Assembly (NCBI GenBank): GCA_027924585.1
Contig: BSBM01000646.1
Location: forward strand, 1,299,501-1,363,500
DNA from: Larix kaempferi
Lineage: Eukaryota > Streptophyta > Pinopsida > Pinales > Pinaceae
DNA length: 64,000 bases
Reading direction: 5' to 3'
Shown here: positions 10,701 through 20,440 of the stretch, one piece after another
Numbering within the stretch: position 1 is the first letter of the stretch
How the letters are laid out: every line of letters begins with the position of its first letter
Made by a program: the position numbers and the translations under genes
Notes under the pieces: generated by a model
The model's database searches: none
What the model was told of the DNA's origin: nothing
What the model saw: only the letters and a program-made list of their open reading frames with translations

Positions 10701-11564
10701 TAGTTTCAACATGCCTATAAACTTGCTTGCAAAAAATAATGCAGTAGGCCTATAAATATTTAAACACTAAACTATGGTAATTAAAAAAAATTCTAACTAC
10801 GATTGCATCATGCCTATTAAAATTCCTGGATCATAATTCTATTGGCCATCATTATTTACGATTTGAGCAAATCCTAGGGACATAAAAACTTACTATCTAA
10901 ACTTAGTTTTGTATGTTCCTTCAAAAGAGAATTTTGGAGAATGGATTCAATATGTTGGAACTCATTCCAGTATCTCGATTAAAAAACATGCCTGTACCTG
11001 CTATATAATTTCATGTTGCCTAACCTGGCAGTATTGAAGAAAAATGTTGGGTGCGAATGATTTAAGTGGCCTGCCATGATGCCAGAATGGAAATTAAGTA
11101 GTGTGTAAGGTGCCAGAAATGAAGCAAAATCAATGTGCCATTTGGCAGAGCCGATTCAAGTTTTTTCCATGTTTGAAACCGCATACAGGGCAGAGAATAG
11201 ACATGTTTGACACTACAGAATTGATACAAGGCAGAAGAATAGTCATGATTGATATTGCAGAATCGACATAGGGCAGCATTGGGCGAAGCACGCAGTTGCT
11301 CGATGGACTATGACTATCACGAGCAGACTAGTCTTGGAAGCTCCAGGTTACCAGGTCAAAGGAGAGAGCTTTGATCTTCTTAATTTATCTATTCAAATCT
11401 AATAAATATTTAAATCCAAAAATCGCTGTAGTAGGAAGAAGGATTTTTATTTTTTTTGGTTTGTTGATCACTGTAGCAGGAAGAACGTGAGAATGACATT
11501 CCTAGCTCAGAGGAGTCATAAGAAGTATGCCAGATTTCTCTCTAAACTATACATGGCAGCACAC

Positions 11565-11640
11565 GGTTAAGGGATCAGTCTCCAACAGGTTTTGTTTTGG
11601 AATCAGATTACAAATGGAAGGGGATACTGATCCCTTAACC
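11565..11640. repeat. 15-bp perfect inverted repeat
   Basis: GGTTAAGGGATCAGT at 11565-11579 is the exact reverse complement of ACTGATCCCTTAACC at 11626-11640, with a 46-bp loop. The surroundings (11650-12640) are AT-rich and show no gene. Confidence 0.7.
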
Positions 11641-12730
11641 GAGAGCTACCATTGATAGCTAGCTCTTCCCAGTATCTGATTCATTTTCCTCTTTTTAATA
11701 AAAGCTAATTAACCATCATTTTTTTTAAAAAAATACTTGATAATTTTCTCTTTATAATTGTCATGTTCCAGAATCCAAGCATTAGTTTCAGCAGGTATAT
11801 AAACGTGATTGAATAAACAACAACGTAGCATATCCTGTGAATTATCGGTGTTATCTCAACTTACATTCATTTTTTAATTCTCATATATAACATAAATGTA
11901 GAGCACCTATAAAAGTGCAAAATTCCTAAGATTCATATTGGCATGAAATTACACAATTTTTTTGGAAATGCTTCAACAAACTTCCTCTGATGGGTTACAT
12001 AGGGTAGACTTTCTTTGCTTACCTACCCAATATGAGGTGTAGCTATACCCATCAAAATTGCTTGGGACTAGTACCCGACCTCATCCCTTTTAAACTCATG
12101 TCAGTCAAGTGGAGCAGGTCACAAGCAGAATGTAACCCTAGTAGATGGTGATGACCAATGGCCTCCTGGAATAAATTGAACATTTGGTTATTATTATTAC
12201 AACATTTTACTAATTTAAAAAAGCAAAAATATCACATTGTTATAAGTAAAGTAAATAGAACTAATTCACTAACTTGTTTACACAATAACTAAAATAGATA
12301 TCTAAGATTTTTTAAGCATCTGGAAACAAGATAGCAAATGATGATATAAAATGCTGTAACAACAGTTTAATAGCGTATATCTACAGGCTTGGCCTAAGCC
12401 TGTAAGATGAGCTATTTTTTACACTTACAGATGCACAAATGGAAATCAGACATATGGGCCTTCTTTGGAATCATGTCACCCAACTCATCCTCCTGTTTGT
12501 TCCTCCAAGTTCGTTCTAATGTTAACTGAGGAGCGGATTTATTGTAGACTAGTCACAGAACAAAGGAAGCATAGTTTATGCTTCCGTTGCGATGAAATGT
12601 TAATGAAGGTCAATGGAAACTAAACAAGCACTATAAATCAACCCTATTGACAACAACACAAGCACAAGATATTATTCAAAAAGCTATTCAAACAACTTTT
12701 TTGAACTCCAGCGAAAAACATGAACCATAC

Positions 12731-12940
12731 CTCAGTCATTATTTCTGCTAGTTGCTTGACAATGACCTCATTATTAGGATTTCCAACATTGAAAACGTGA
12801 CTGTTTTCCTTGGAAGGAATTTCCTGAAAAATGAAATAGGTAATTACTATAAATATATAAGCACCATACAAGATTAGTAGAAATCCACAAAGGATTGTTG
12901 TTACTTACCATCATAAAGAGAACATGTTAGCTAGCATATT
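12731..12940 (-). pseudogene. AXS: captured UDP-apiose/UDP-xylose synthase gene fragment
   Basis: A 93-bp minus-strand exon (12823-12731) encodes a 31-residue peptide containing HVFNVGNPNNEVIVKQLAE, which I recognise as the C-terminal part of plant UDP-D-apiose/UDP-D-xylose synthase (typical wording HIFNVGNPNNEVTVRQLAE). The exon keeps an AG acceptor (CAG, 12824-12826) and a GT donor (GTATGG, 12730-12725). An 85-bp intron (12824-12908) joins it to a second, partly degenerate exon end (12909 to about 12940, reading HVLFMM before GTAAGT). In plants the enzyme makes UDP-apiose and UDP-xylose for cell-wall sugars. Retained introns mean the capture was at DNA level. Other exons were not found, so no enzyme is made. 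Confidence 0.8.
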
Positions 12941-13398
12941 GTGCCCCATATGTTTAAAGACTGTTTATACAATTCCAAGCATGCAAAACCAACATAGAAC
13001 AACACTAATTTTTTCCTTAAAGAAATCTATTGTGGAATAAATCCAAGTTAAAGATTTAAAAATAAAAAACAAATGCAAAACACAACCAAAAATACACCAC
13101 TATAAAATGTATAATTCCATACCCAAGTTAACACATCTAGAAAGTCAATATGAAGCAATTACAACCATATATAAGTCCACTTACTTTCCAATAGCATAAT
13201 CAAACATAAAGGACGAGCTGTAAATAATCCACTGGATAGTCCAAGAACATCTTAATTCAGTCCAAGACAAAAGATCAAAACTAGCATTTATCAAGAACAT
13301 CATTCATTCAATGTAAATCCAAACCATTAGTGACCCAATATGCAAAGTCTGCAAATGTATAAACCATGTAAAGGTGAATATAGCAGAATCGATATGTT

Positions 13399-14330
13399 TT
13401 ATTGTTTAATATTCAACCATATTCCTTCACAATCTGAATGGACATAATCCACATTCACGTCAACATCGACATCGACTATATCTTCTTCATTTACACATTT
13501 TGCTTCTTGAAAGTCTGTAACCCCTGACAAATCTGCATACTCGGGTTCATATGATGTACTATTTCTCAATCCTTTTGGAGGACATGTTAACACTACATAC
13601 CAGTCAGTCTCAACTGGATCTTGTACACAGAATACCTATTTAGCTTGCAATGCCAGAATAAATGGATCATCTTGCCAATGATTCTGACTTAAGCATTTCT
13701 TCATATTCACCATTGTAAAACCCAAATCATCAGTTTTAATCCCTCTCTTATTGTATACGTCGACCCAATTACATTTGAAGAATGTGTACTCCATACAAAA
13801 ATAGTCCAATGTAATTATTTCTTCTATTACTCCATAAAATGCTGTTTTCTGAAGTACAGGGTTTGGATCTTTGGAACTTGACCTCATCATTGTTTCGGCT
13901 TCCAAACACACACCACTATTTTGTGTGGTTCTCTCATTAGCCATTCTTTTTGTATGTTATCTATAACCATTGGTTAAGTATCCCTTGTACTTATTCACAA
14001 ATTTCTTTGGGCCCCGCGCTAGCCATTTAAGTGTATTAGACACATTTCCATCTCCTTCCACCTACATATTTTCAGTTTTTTTAATGTAGTTAGAACACAT
14101 ACATCCAACCTATGATAAAATATTTAAATTTGTACATGACAATATTCAACATGTAATTATTTGTAAGTACTTATAATATAAATAGTATAAAGTGACTTGT
14201 TTTTTAAGCCAACTAGAAAATTGTTGGGTGTGGAGTCTCTGCAATAGAGCTTCATCTTTTTTGGTTTGGGTAAATGAGTTGAGAATCTCCATTTTGTGCA
14301 TCCTAATTTGACAATTATGGATAGTAAAAT
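13399..14330 (-). pseudogene. TNP2 transposase C-terminal fragment
   Basis: Minus-strand pieces match the C-terminal part of CACTA TNP2 transposase. Near 14330-14205 the peptide LLQRLHTQQFSSWLKKQ fits the block before the DUF4216 domain. Near 14075-13970 the peptide GDGNVSNTLKWLARGPKKF and then YKGYLTNGYR follow. ORFs 13944-13636 and 13593-13399 give the DUF4216 core (FYGVIEEIITLDYF, CNWVDVYNKRGIKTDDLGF, then DPVETDWYVV). An AT-rich gap at 14076-14200 could be an intron. The catalytic N-terminal half would lie to the right and is replaced by the family G LTR at 14380. Stops separate the pieces. Confidence 0.82.
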
Positions 14331-14379
14331 TGGTTGTTAATGTGTTTTGATAAAATATGAATAAAAATAATTTGAAATG

Positions 14380-15105
14380 TGTTGGCCCGGTTTTGCAACC
14401 AGGCTTAGTGCTATGGGAACCTACTAACTAGTAGCAGCAGTTTCAATAGAAATAAAAACAATAAACTAAATAAACAATACTTTTCATGGATCTAAACAAG
14501 AATCTAAGCAAATAATGTAAACATTTCAAAATCAAGAACAAGAAACATAATAAATAATTTTTTGTATTGAAAAGTGGGGGGCAAGCAAGTGCTTGCGATA
14601 TTACCTTCAATGGTGAAGGTTGATGTTGAGCAACTCCCAAGATGAGTAGCTCCAAACTCCAATAGGTCTCTTTCTCCAAGGTTGCTTCAATGGCTAAAAG
14701 TGCTCAGGGGAGATTTCAGCAGCATAAGGATGAGATAATGGAAGGATGTGAAATGAGGAGCCCCTACCACCTTTTTATAGGTTTTAGTGGTGGGAGATAC
14801 CATTTGTGGTTTTGTGGAAACCAAATGGTATTGACCAACATGGTTTAGGTACTTTTCCCTCCTTTTTCCTTTTTGAATAAAAATAATATTTTAATTCCCT
14901 TTTTAATATTTTTGGGAATTTGGACCCTTTTTGAGGGTTTTTTATGATTTTCTTGGAAAAATAATCTTTTTTAATGGAAAAAAGGGGTGTACTAAGGTCT
15001 TTTGGTGACCTTTTGTTGGTTTCAGAGGCTCAGATGGTGGAAAAGTGGACAAATGGGTCATGTGAATAGGAAAATGAGCTAGTGAGCACTTTTTGGGTGT
15101 TAACA
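14380..15105 (-). repeat. family G 3' LTR
   Basis: A 726-bp LTR that reads TGTTAACACCC to GGGCCAACA on the minus strand. It is nearly the same as 54939-55666 in reverse complement, with scattered substitutions and small indels. A minus-strand TATAAAAA lies at 14779-14772. The 78-codon ORF at 14443-14679 is encoded identically in both copies, but it lies in the R/U5 part of the LTR and is probably incidental. Confidence 0.92.
14772..14779 (-). promoter_or_regulatory. LTR TATA box (minus strand)
   Basis: TATAAAAA read on the minus strand, equivalent to 55266-55273 in the other copy. Confidence 0.65.
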
Positions 15106-15108
15106 GAT

Positions 15109-15116
15109 TGCCCCCT
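15109..15116 (-). other. polypurine tract AGGGGGCA
   Basis: Three bases separate this minus-strand AGGGGGCA from the TGTTAAC start of the LTR. The same motif stands beside the LTR end near 46670 and occurs five times in the tail of the coding frame of the plus-strand copy. Confidence 0.8.
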
Positions 15117-15669
15117 GATGTGTGAGGGCAGGAGCTCATCGTATGGCCGATAGACATCGTAGTTCATTTGTCTTTTTCTGGGGTTTTAGGGGAGAGAAGA
15201 GACCATTTGGAGACTGGAGCCACGGCCCTTGGAAGCTGCAAAAACAAAAAATATTACATGACCTCAATATGGATGAGGTATAATCTCTGATAAAGGACGA
15301 GGCGGGCATTCCCATGCTCGTATCAAGACATATACAAAACAATTAGTCCCAAGAAGGGGGATCTAATACGTAAAGAAATATACTGGTACATCATAATGGT
15401 CCAGAGGGGACATTATTGTGGGATATACTCATGATCATGACTGATCTCAATAACTGATACACTGGAATAACTGTTGAACTGCTGAAACTGAAGGTGTCTA
15501 ACATGTGTATGGACTCAATGACTATGAGTCATCTCTGAGAAAAACTGGGGTAAATCTGAATACTGTCGCCGTGCGCAACCCGGATCTCTATAGAAAAAAA
15601 GTGTAACTGGTGTTATCCATAGGAAGACTCTCAAATGTGGAGGAGTCAGGAGGTATCCGGGGTCTTGGA

Positions 15670-15897
15670 CTAATAACTGAACGGTTCAATACCCTGTGCG
15701 AGTCTCAACGATGCGATCAAGGTGTTGAAGTCGAGCATGTGAGAAACAACCATTCGGAGAGGCACTGAGGGTTCCTCTCGAAATGATTCGTAGGCACTCA
15801 TCATAAGTGGTAATGAGTCCAAGACACAGGGACCTCTAGGTCTATCCTCTGGAATCGATGTAGTTGTCGTCGACAGAGGGAGACCAGCAACTAACAA
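15670..15897 (-). CDS. conserved anonymous ORF B of family G
   Basis: A 75-codon minus-strand ORF (MLVAGLPLS through LAQGIEPFSY) in the 3' region. The plus-strand copy keeps it at 63733-63960 with the same length and mostly conservative changes. I recognise no domain, signal peptide or membrane segment. It lies about 100 bp downstream of ORF A in another frame. Conservation of length in both copies argues against chance, but two closely related copies are weak evidence for coding. Confidence 0.4.
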   Translation of the reverse strand: MLVAGLPLSTTTTSIPEDRPRGPCVLDSLPLMMSAYESFREEPSVPLRMVVSHMLDFNTLIASLRLAQGIEPFSY

Positions 15898-15997
15898 GGC
15901 AATGATGTTTCCTTGATAGGAGCAAGAGGTGTGTAACTGAAGTGATGTAGTACTGATGGTAGGACTGACATACTTGTGGGGGAGGAAAATAACTGGG

Positions 15998-16378
15998 TCA
16001 AAAAATGGGTAGACTCAAACTTCCTTTGTTCAGAGCATGATGACATGGTTGACCTGGCAGCGTAGGGAACTGACCTGTAGGTGTGGGGATCATCTTTTCG
16101 GGACTGAAGGGTATGTACTGACTCTGGGGGGGTGCAGCTGATGGTAGCTGTCGCGGGAGTTTCAGGGTGACATACTGCAGAATACTCTGAACAAAGGCGA
16201 CCAAAATGGGGAAGCTGCTCTGTGAGTAGACATGTTGTGTTGTAGCGCCAAGAGGCACCATTGATTCCTTCTTCGTGGTTTTAATGAGCTCTAAGAAGGG
16301 ATAAAAGTATGCTCTGAAATGGTACAGTCCTGTGGATTTTGTGAGCCCAGGACGGCGCATGCTCATGGTTGCTTTCAT
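15998..16378 (-). CDS. conserved anonymous ORF A of family G
   Basis: A 126-codon minus-strand ORF starting MKATMSMRRPGL, with a middle part LELIKTTKKESMVPLGATT and a Pro-rich end (TPTGQFPTLPGQPCHH). The counterpart at 63243-63632 has 129 codons, the same start and the same stop context; the length difference lies in a homopolymer-C stretch. No known domain is recognised. It lies between the ~151-bp repeat array and ORF B. It could be a small accessory protein or the decayed remnant of a larger frame. Confidence 0.4.
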   Translation of the reverse strand: MKATMSMRRPGLTKSTGLYHFRAYFYPFLELIKTTKKESMVPLGATTQHVYSQSSFPILVAFVQSILQYVTLKLPRQLPSAAPPQSQYIPFSPEKMIPTPTGQFPTLPGQPCHHALNKGSLSLPIF

Positions 16379-16739
16379 GTTTAGAGAGTCTGAAAACGGT
16401 AAGTGAACTCTGTTGGTGTTTCTTTTTCGTAAGTTTAGTCTCCAAGGCCCAAAAAAGGATAAAATGATGCGGATGGAGAACTCTTCTAGCCGATGTGACT
16501 AGAGTATACCTTTTTCGTAATTAGTCTACAAGGTCCAGAAAAGGGGTAAACTTATACCAGGTAGACGCCCTTTCAGATACGTTTAACGAGCATGAAAGGA
16601 AGCAAGATTGCTCGGCGATCTTTTCATTGTTTTAGGAGTCAGAAAAGAGCTTAACAGAAACTCCCTAAGTGCCTTTTTCGTAAAAGGGGTTGCTCGGCCC
16701 GAAAAAGGGATAAAATTATACCGAACAAAAATGGATTGA

Positions 16740-17290
16740 TGAGGGCGAGAAAAGGTCTCAAGCATCGTCATCAGTGCGGAAAACTGGATCCGGTGACATA
16801 AGGATTGTCGAAAACGGAGGACGGCCGATGTGGCATGCAAACCGAGGTGACGAGGGGGCATGGAAAAAATGCCCGAAAAATCTAGAGGTGAGAGCGAGAA
16901 ATGATCTCGAGCGTCATCACGAGCGCGGAAAACTGAATCCGGCTATATAAGGCACGTCGAAAACGGAGAACGGCCGATGTGGCACGCAAACCGAGGCGAC
17001 GAGGGGGGCATGGGAAAAAATGCCCGAAAAATCTAAAGGTGAGAGTGAGAAATGATCTCAAGCATCGTCACGGGCTCGGAAAAATGAATCCGATGATATC
17101 AAATATATCAAAAACAGAGAGCAGCCAAAGTGGTACGCAAACTGGGGCGACAAGGTGTCGGGACACAATGTTGATATTGGTCCTGGTGAGAGCGAGAAAT
17201 GATCTCAAGCATCATCACGGGCACGGAAATATGAATCCGGCAGTGCAAATGGTGCAAAAAACGGAGGTCATAAGGACTCCGGAATGGTTA
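16740..17290 (-). repeat. four-unit ~151-bp tandem repeat of family G
   Basis: Units share GAATCCGG, GAGAAATGATCTCGAGC, AAAAATGCCCGAAAAATCTA and ATGTGGCACGCAAACCGAGG. The GGATCCGG or GAATCCGG anchors lie near 16785, 16935, 17087 and 17235, about 150 bp apart. The plus-strand copy has the same four-unit array at 62370-62840. ORFs across it (16583-16861, 16979-17326) follow the repeat. Confidence 0.85.
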
Positions 17291-17476
17291 AAGGAAAGAA
17301 CTAGGTTAAAAAATGGCTACAAATAAAGGTGATCCCACCAAGCGAAGGATGTAGTGGTGGGGGGAAATGATGACCTGTGGGGGCAAAATACTAGGTGTAT
17401 CAAATCAACTGAAATATACAAGTGACACGTGACCTCAAAAATGGTTGAGATCACGAATATGAAAAAGTGAGCAGGG

Positions 17477-20440
17477 TTAATGACCTGCCCCCATGCTATG
17501 TGCATGGGGTTTGTGATTGTGGATCACATATGTGTTGGTTTGAACGATGGGATCATTGAGGTGTTGAGATAGAGATGATGGGGAAGGTTCAAAATGATTG
17601 ATCATGCCCCCTATCCCGGGGTCGAGGTAATCTATTATGCCCCCTAACTCAGAGGTGTCAATGTGGTGCAGATGTTGTCTCAGAGAGAGATCAATAGGGC
17701 ATTGAGCAACTGCTGACGGGGTGTTATACCATGAGGTTGTGGGTCGTGGTGGCATACTGAAGTGATGATATGATGATGGGGGGTTCCCTTTGTGGGGTGG
17801 ATGCCCCCAGTATCTCCGACGAGGATCACGATGATGATGAGTAGGCAAGGTTTTGGGCCTGCCCCCATGTTGTGGACATGTGGTTTCCTGGTCGATTTGA
17901 AAGTGTTGAACCTGTGTGTCAAAGGGATCAATGGAAGGGGCCGACCGGACAGAGGGGTATCCAGTGGAGATCGTATAAATGGTGGGGTCAAGGCCAGGCA
18001 TTTCGGTATCTGACCAAGTAAAGACATCAGTGAATTCTTGGAAGAGTTGTTGGTATTCTCCGATCTCATGCTCACTGTGGGGGGTTCCTAATGTGATGGT
18101 ATGAAGGGCACCAAGTGGGTCAGAGATGTCAATGTGGATGACGGGAGAAATATCGGCCATGGGATCCGTTAACCAGTCGATTTTAGTAGGAAGGAAATCC
18201 TTGGACTCAACCGCGGATTGGGTAGCGGTGGTGGATGAAGTCTCTTCCGGGAGGAAGTATGGACGATGGTGCATGTCTTCCCCGGGATAATCAAAGGTAG
18301 TAGGAATCTCGAGAACCTCTTCATCATTGCAGGAGCTTTGAGTGGTCAAATCGAGTGATGAGGTAGTGGTAGTCGAAGAGATCATGTAGATGGTGTTAAT
18401 CTCTCCGGATGAGGATGATGCGGGAGGGTAGATCTCCTTGATAGTAGGGGGTGCCGTCTCTAGGTCCAAATTGTTCATCTCGTAGAGAGCTGCTCTGTAG
18501 TCTGGGATGTCAGGACAGTTGTGGGAGTAGTGGCCGTAAATACCGCATATCGCACATGGGTGGTTGGTACGCAGTGATTTATCACGAGGCATGGGGTTTG
18601 GATCGAGCTTGACCACCGGGATGTTGGGGTCGTCATCCAGCATTTGCATGTGTTCCTGCAATGCAGGTAACTGTGGGAACTGATGGGTTGGATGGCCTAA
18701 CTCATCACACAGCGAGCATTTTGGAGGAGCATGAAATACAGAGGGAGGTTTAACTGCCTTGGGTGGGGGTACCGCAGTGTATGGTTGTGGGCCTCTGCCC
18801 CCATTGGGCCTGACGAATGGAGGGGGATTCGTCGACGACGAAGGAGTCGTGATACCGGGAGGTGGTTGGGTAGAAGTGACAATGGGTTGCACCGGTTGCA
18901 GGATGACATTTGGTGTCGGTGGGGAAACGGGAGGCGAAATATACCACACAGGTAATCCCAATGTTAACCCGGGGAGACTAAGGGTAGCCATAACCGGGGT
19001 GCTTACTACACCCGAAGGAGGAAATAGAAAGGGGATTGTGTGGATTGGTGTAACCCCAATGTGACTAGGGACCAATGGTGGTTTAGGGAACAAAGGTGGT
19101 TGATTACCGGGTGTTTGTGTATTCTGTGAAAGAGTACAGAGGTTTGCGACATGGGTCTCTGGTGACGGTGGTGGAATGGCCTGGAATGTAGAGGTCATTG
19201 GTGTATCTGAGTACAGTCCGGGTCCGACTGAGGAAACGAACGAGGTATTTGCACCGCAAACAGGTTGTTCAACCATGGGGAGAACATTTTCAGGTGCAGC
19301 GGGGGCCTTGGGATCGTAATAGGTGAGTTGGTCCACCTTGACCATGCGTCCCTCATGGGGGAACTGCATGGTACGATAAACGGATGAGGCAACAGCCCGC
19401 ATGGCATACATGTAACTACGGCCAAGTAGAAGGTTATAGTCAAGTTGTGCATTGATGACCTCAATGTCAATGAGCACGGTTTTACCCGCGAGATGGATGG
19501 GGACATTAGGTAAGAGACCCTGGGGTTGTGCCGAATGACCGTCATAGGCTCGCAACGCAGTGGTGGACTGCTGGAGAGTAGGGGATCCCAACTTCTGCCA
19601 AACGAATGTAGACATGACGCATGTGGAGGCCCCTTCATCGATAATGCACCGATGGATAACAAGATTCCGAATAGAAACGGAAACTTGGACTGCTATGGTA
19701 GAAGGCAGCCGTGGTTCAGATTGGTCTAAATCAAAGGTCATCAATTTCGAATCATTTGGGTCAATCGCCCCAATGGCAGAAAGTAAAGTCTTGCGCTGAG
19801 TAGGACAGGTTTTTAAGACTTCTAACGCAGACATGGCTGCGGGAGATTGAGCTAAGTCATCTACAATGTTGTAATTGGACGCAGCCCGTGCATTGGGGTT
19901 GTTGTTGATTCGGCGAAGGGGGAAGCGAGGTGCTTTAGAAGCGCCATCGAGTGGAACCTGAGGTATACGCAATGTCTGATCGGTGGGATTAGCATTAGTA
20001 TCCTTTTCGGCGGGGGGGGCTTCAGAAGTCGGTCCGTATTGATTTCGACGGGTTTGGATATTGACGTCGGCGATGGACATCATCAATAAGTGGTGGGTGC
20101 CTGAATCAAACATGGGCTGATCAGGAGCTGCGTAAGTAATTTGTTGCGGTTGCACGTTGCCCTGTTGGGGGGCTAACGGCTGAGTGTTCACCACTCCTTG
20201 TGTTGGAAAAGGGTTTTGGAGGACCAACGGTTGTTGAGGAGGTGGTGGGGGGTTGGGTGGTGGCTGAGGAGCCGCCTGCCCTTGACGATGGGCGTCATTT
20301 GTCCATAGTTGTCGAGCTCGCTCCAGATGTGGGCAAGCGTGGGTATAGTGGCCATAGACACCGCAAATGGAACAAGGATGGTTTGTTCGTAAATTAGCAT
20401 TTTTGGGTTGCTTAGGTGGCCGATCAGGATTCTGATGAGC
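17477..20440 (-). CDS. family G gag C-terminus, protease and zinc-knuckle polyprotein, 5'-truncated
   Basis: One uninterrupted minus-strand frame of about 988 codons belongs to the element; the first codons of the longer ORF up to 20482 come from unrelated DNA. In order: a zinc knuckle CSICGVYGHYTHAC (20374-20333), a Gln/Pro-rich spacer, the protease site IIDEGASTCVMS (Asp codon 19639-19637), LDYNLLLGRSYMYAM, a Pro-rich region, a damaged knuckle CSLCDELGHPTHQF (18718-18677, last Cys replaced by Phe), an intact knuckle CAICGIYGHYSHNC (18556-18515), then an RT-type linker ending EMPGLDPTI. RT should follow but is absent; the frame goes on in a His/Pro-rich tail ending HAHSMGAGH. Protease catalytic Asp is intact, and the C8 run at 20012-20019 keeps the frame. 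Confidence 0.88.
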   Translation of the reverse strand, partial: AHQNPDRPPKQPKNANLRTNHPCSICGVYGHYTHACPHLERARQLWTNDAHRQGQAAPQPPPNPPPPPQQPLVLQNPFPTQGVVNTQPLAPQQGNVQPQQITYAAPDQPMFDSGTHHLLMMSIADVNIQTRRNQYGPTSEAPPAEKDTNANPTDQTLRIPQVPLDGASKAPRFPLRRINNNPNARAASNYNIVDDLAQSPAAMSALEVLKTCPTQRKTLLSAIGAIDPNDSKLMTFDLDQSEPRLPSTIAVQVSVSIRNLVIHRCIIDEGASTCVMSTFVWQKLGSPTLQQSTTALRAYDGHSAQPQGLLPNVPIHLAGKTVLIDIEVINAQLDYNLLLGRSYMYAMRAVASSVYRTMQFPHEGRMVKVDQLTYYDPKAPAAPENVLPMVEQPVCGANTSFVSSVGPGLYSDTPMTSTFQAIPPPSPETHVANLCTLSQNTQTPGNQPPLFPKPPLVPSHIGVTPIHTIPFLFPPSGVVSTPVMATLSLPGLTLGLPVWYISPPVSPPTPNVILQPVQPIVTSTQPPPGITTPSSSTNPPPFVRPNGGRGPQPYTAVPPPKAVKPPSVFHAPPKCSLCDELGHPTHQFPQLPALQEHMQMLDDDPNIPVVKLDPNPMPRDKSLRTNHPCAICGIYGHYSHNCPDIPDYRAALYEMNNLDLETAPPTIKEIYPPASSSSGEINTIYMISSTTTTSSLDLTTQSSCNDEEVLEIPTTFDYPGEDMHHRPYFLPEETSSTTATQSAVESKDFLPTKIDWLTDPMADISPVIHIDISDPLGALHTITLGTPHSEHEIGEYQQLFQEFTDVFTWSDTEMPGLDPTIYTISTGYPSVRSAPSIDPFDTQVQHFQIDQETTCPQHGGRPKTLPTHHHRDPRRRYWGHPPHKGNPPSSYHHFSMPPRPTTSWYNTPSAVAQCPIDLSLRQHLHHIDTSELGGIIDYLDPGIGGMINHFEPSPSSLSQHLNDPIVQTNTYVIHNHKPHAHSMGAGH

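Larger units (their letters stand above)
9633..14379 (-). mobile_element. CACTA (En/Spm) DNA transposon, partial
   Basis: The left end CACTACAAGAAAAA at 9633-9646 is the classic CACTA terminal inverted repeat. It is followed by about 800 bp of short subterminal repeats. The minus strand carries TNP2 transposase remnants at 13399-14330, so 9633 is the 3' end of the element. A fragment of the plant UDP-apiose/xylose synthase gene lies inside. The right side is cut at 14380 by the LTR of a family G retrotransposon, and the second terminal repeat is not in the window. The only TSD candidate is CAA at 9630-9632. Confidence 0.85.
14380..20440 (-). mobile_element. family G element, minus-strand copy, 5'-truncated (gag-protease only)
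   Basis: A minus-strand LTR retrotransposon with its 3' LTR at 14380-15105, a polypurine tract next to it, a 3' region with two small conserved ORFs and a four-unit repeat, and a long gag-protease frame (20440-17477). Identity to the plus-strand copy at 54939-64000 stops abruptly at about 20440, inside gag, so capsid, leader and 5' LTR are missing. No RT, RNase H or integrase exists between protease and 3' LTR. The element interrupts the CACTA transposon at 14379/14380. Its flanking duplication cannot be checked because the 5' end is lost. Confidence 0.88.

Noticed and set aside
12644-12871. A functional UDP-apiose/xylose synthase gene
   Set aside because: Only one complete exon and the damaged end of another are present, inside a CACTA element; the rest of the ~390-residue enzyme is missing.
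14443-14679. 78-codon ORF with an identical protein at 55367-55603, possibly an LTR-encoded gene
   Set aside because: It lies across R/U5 of two recently related LTRs; identity reflects young age, and the peptide has no recognisable feature beyond a hydrophobic C-terminus.
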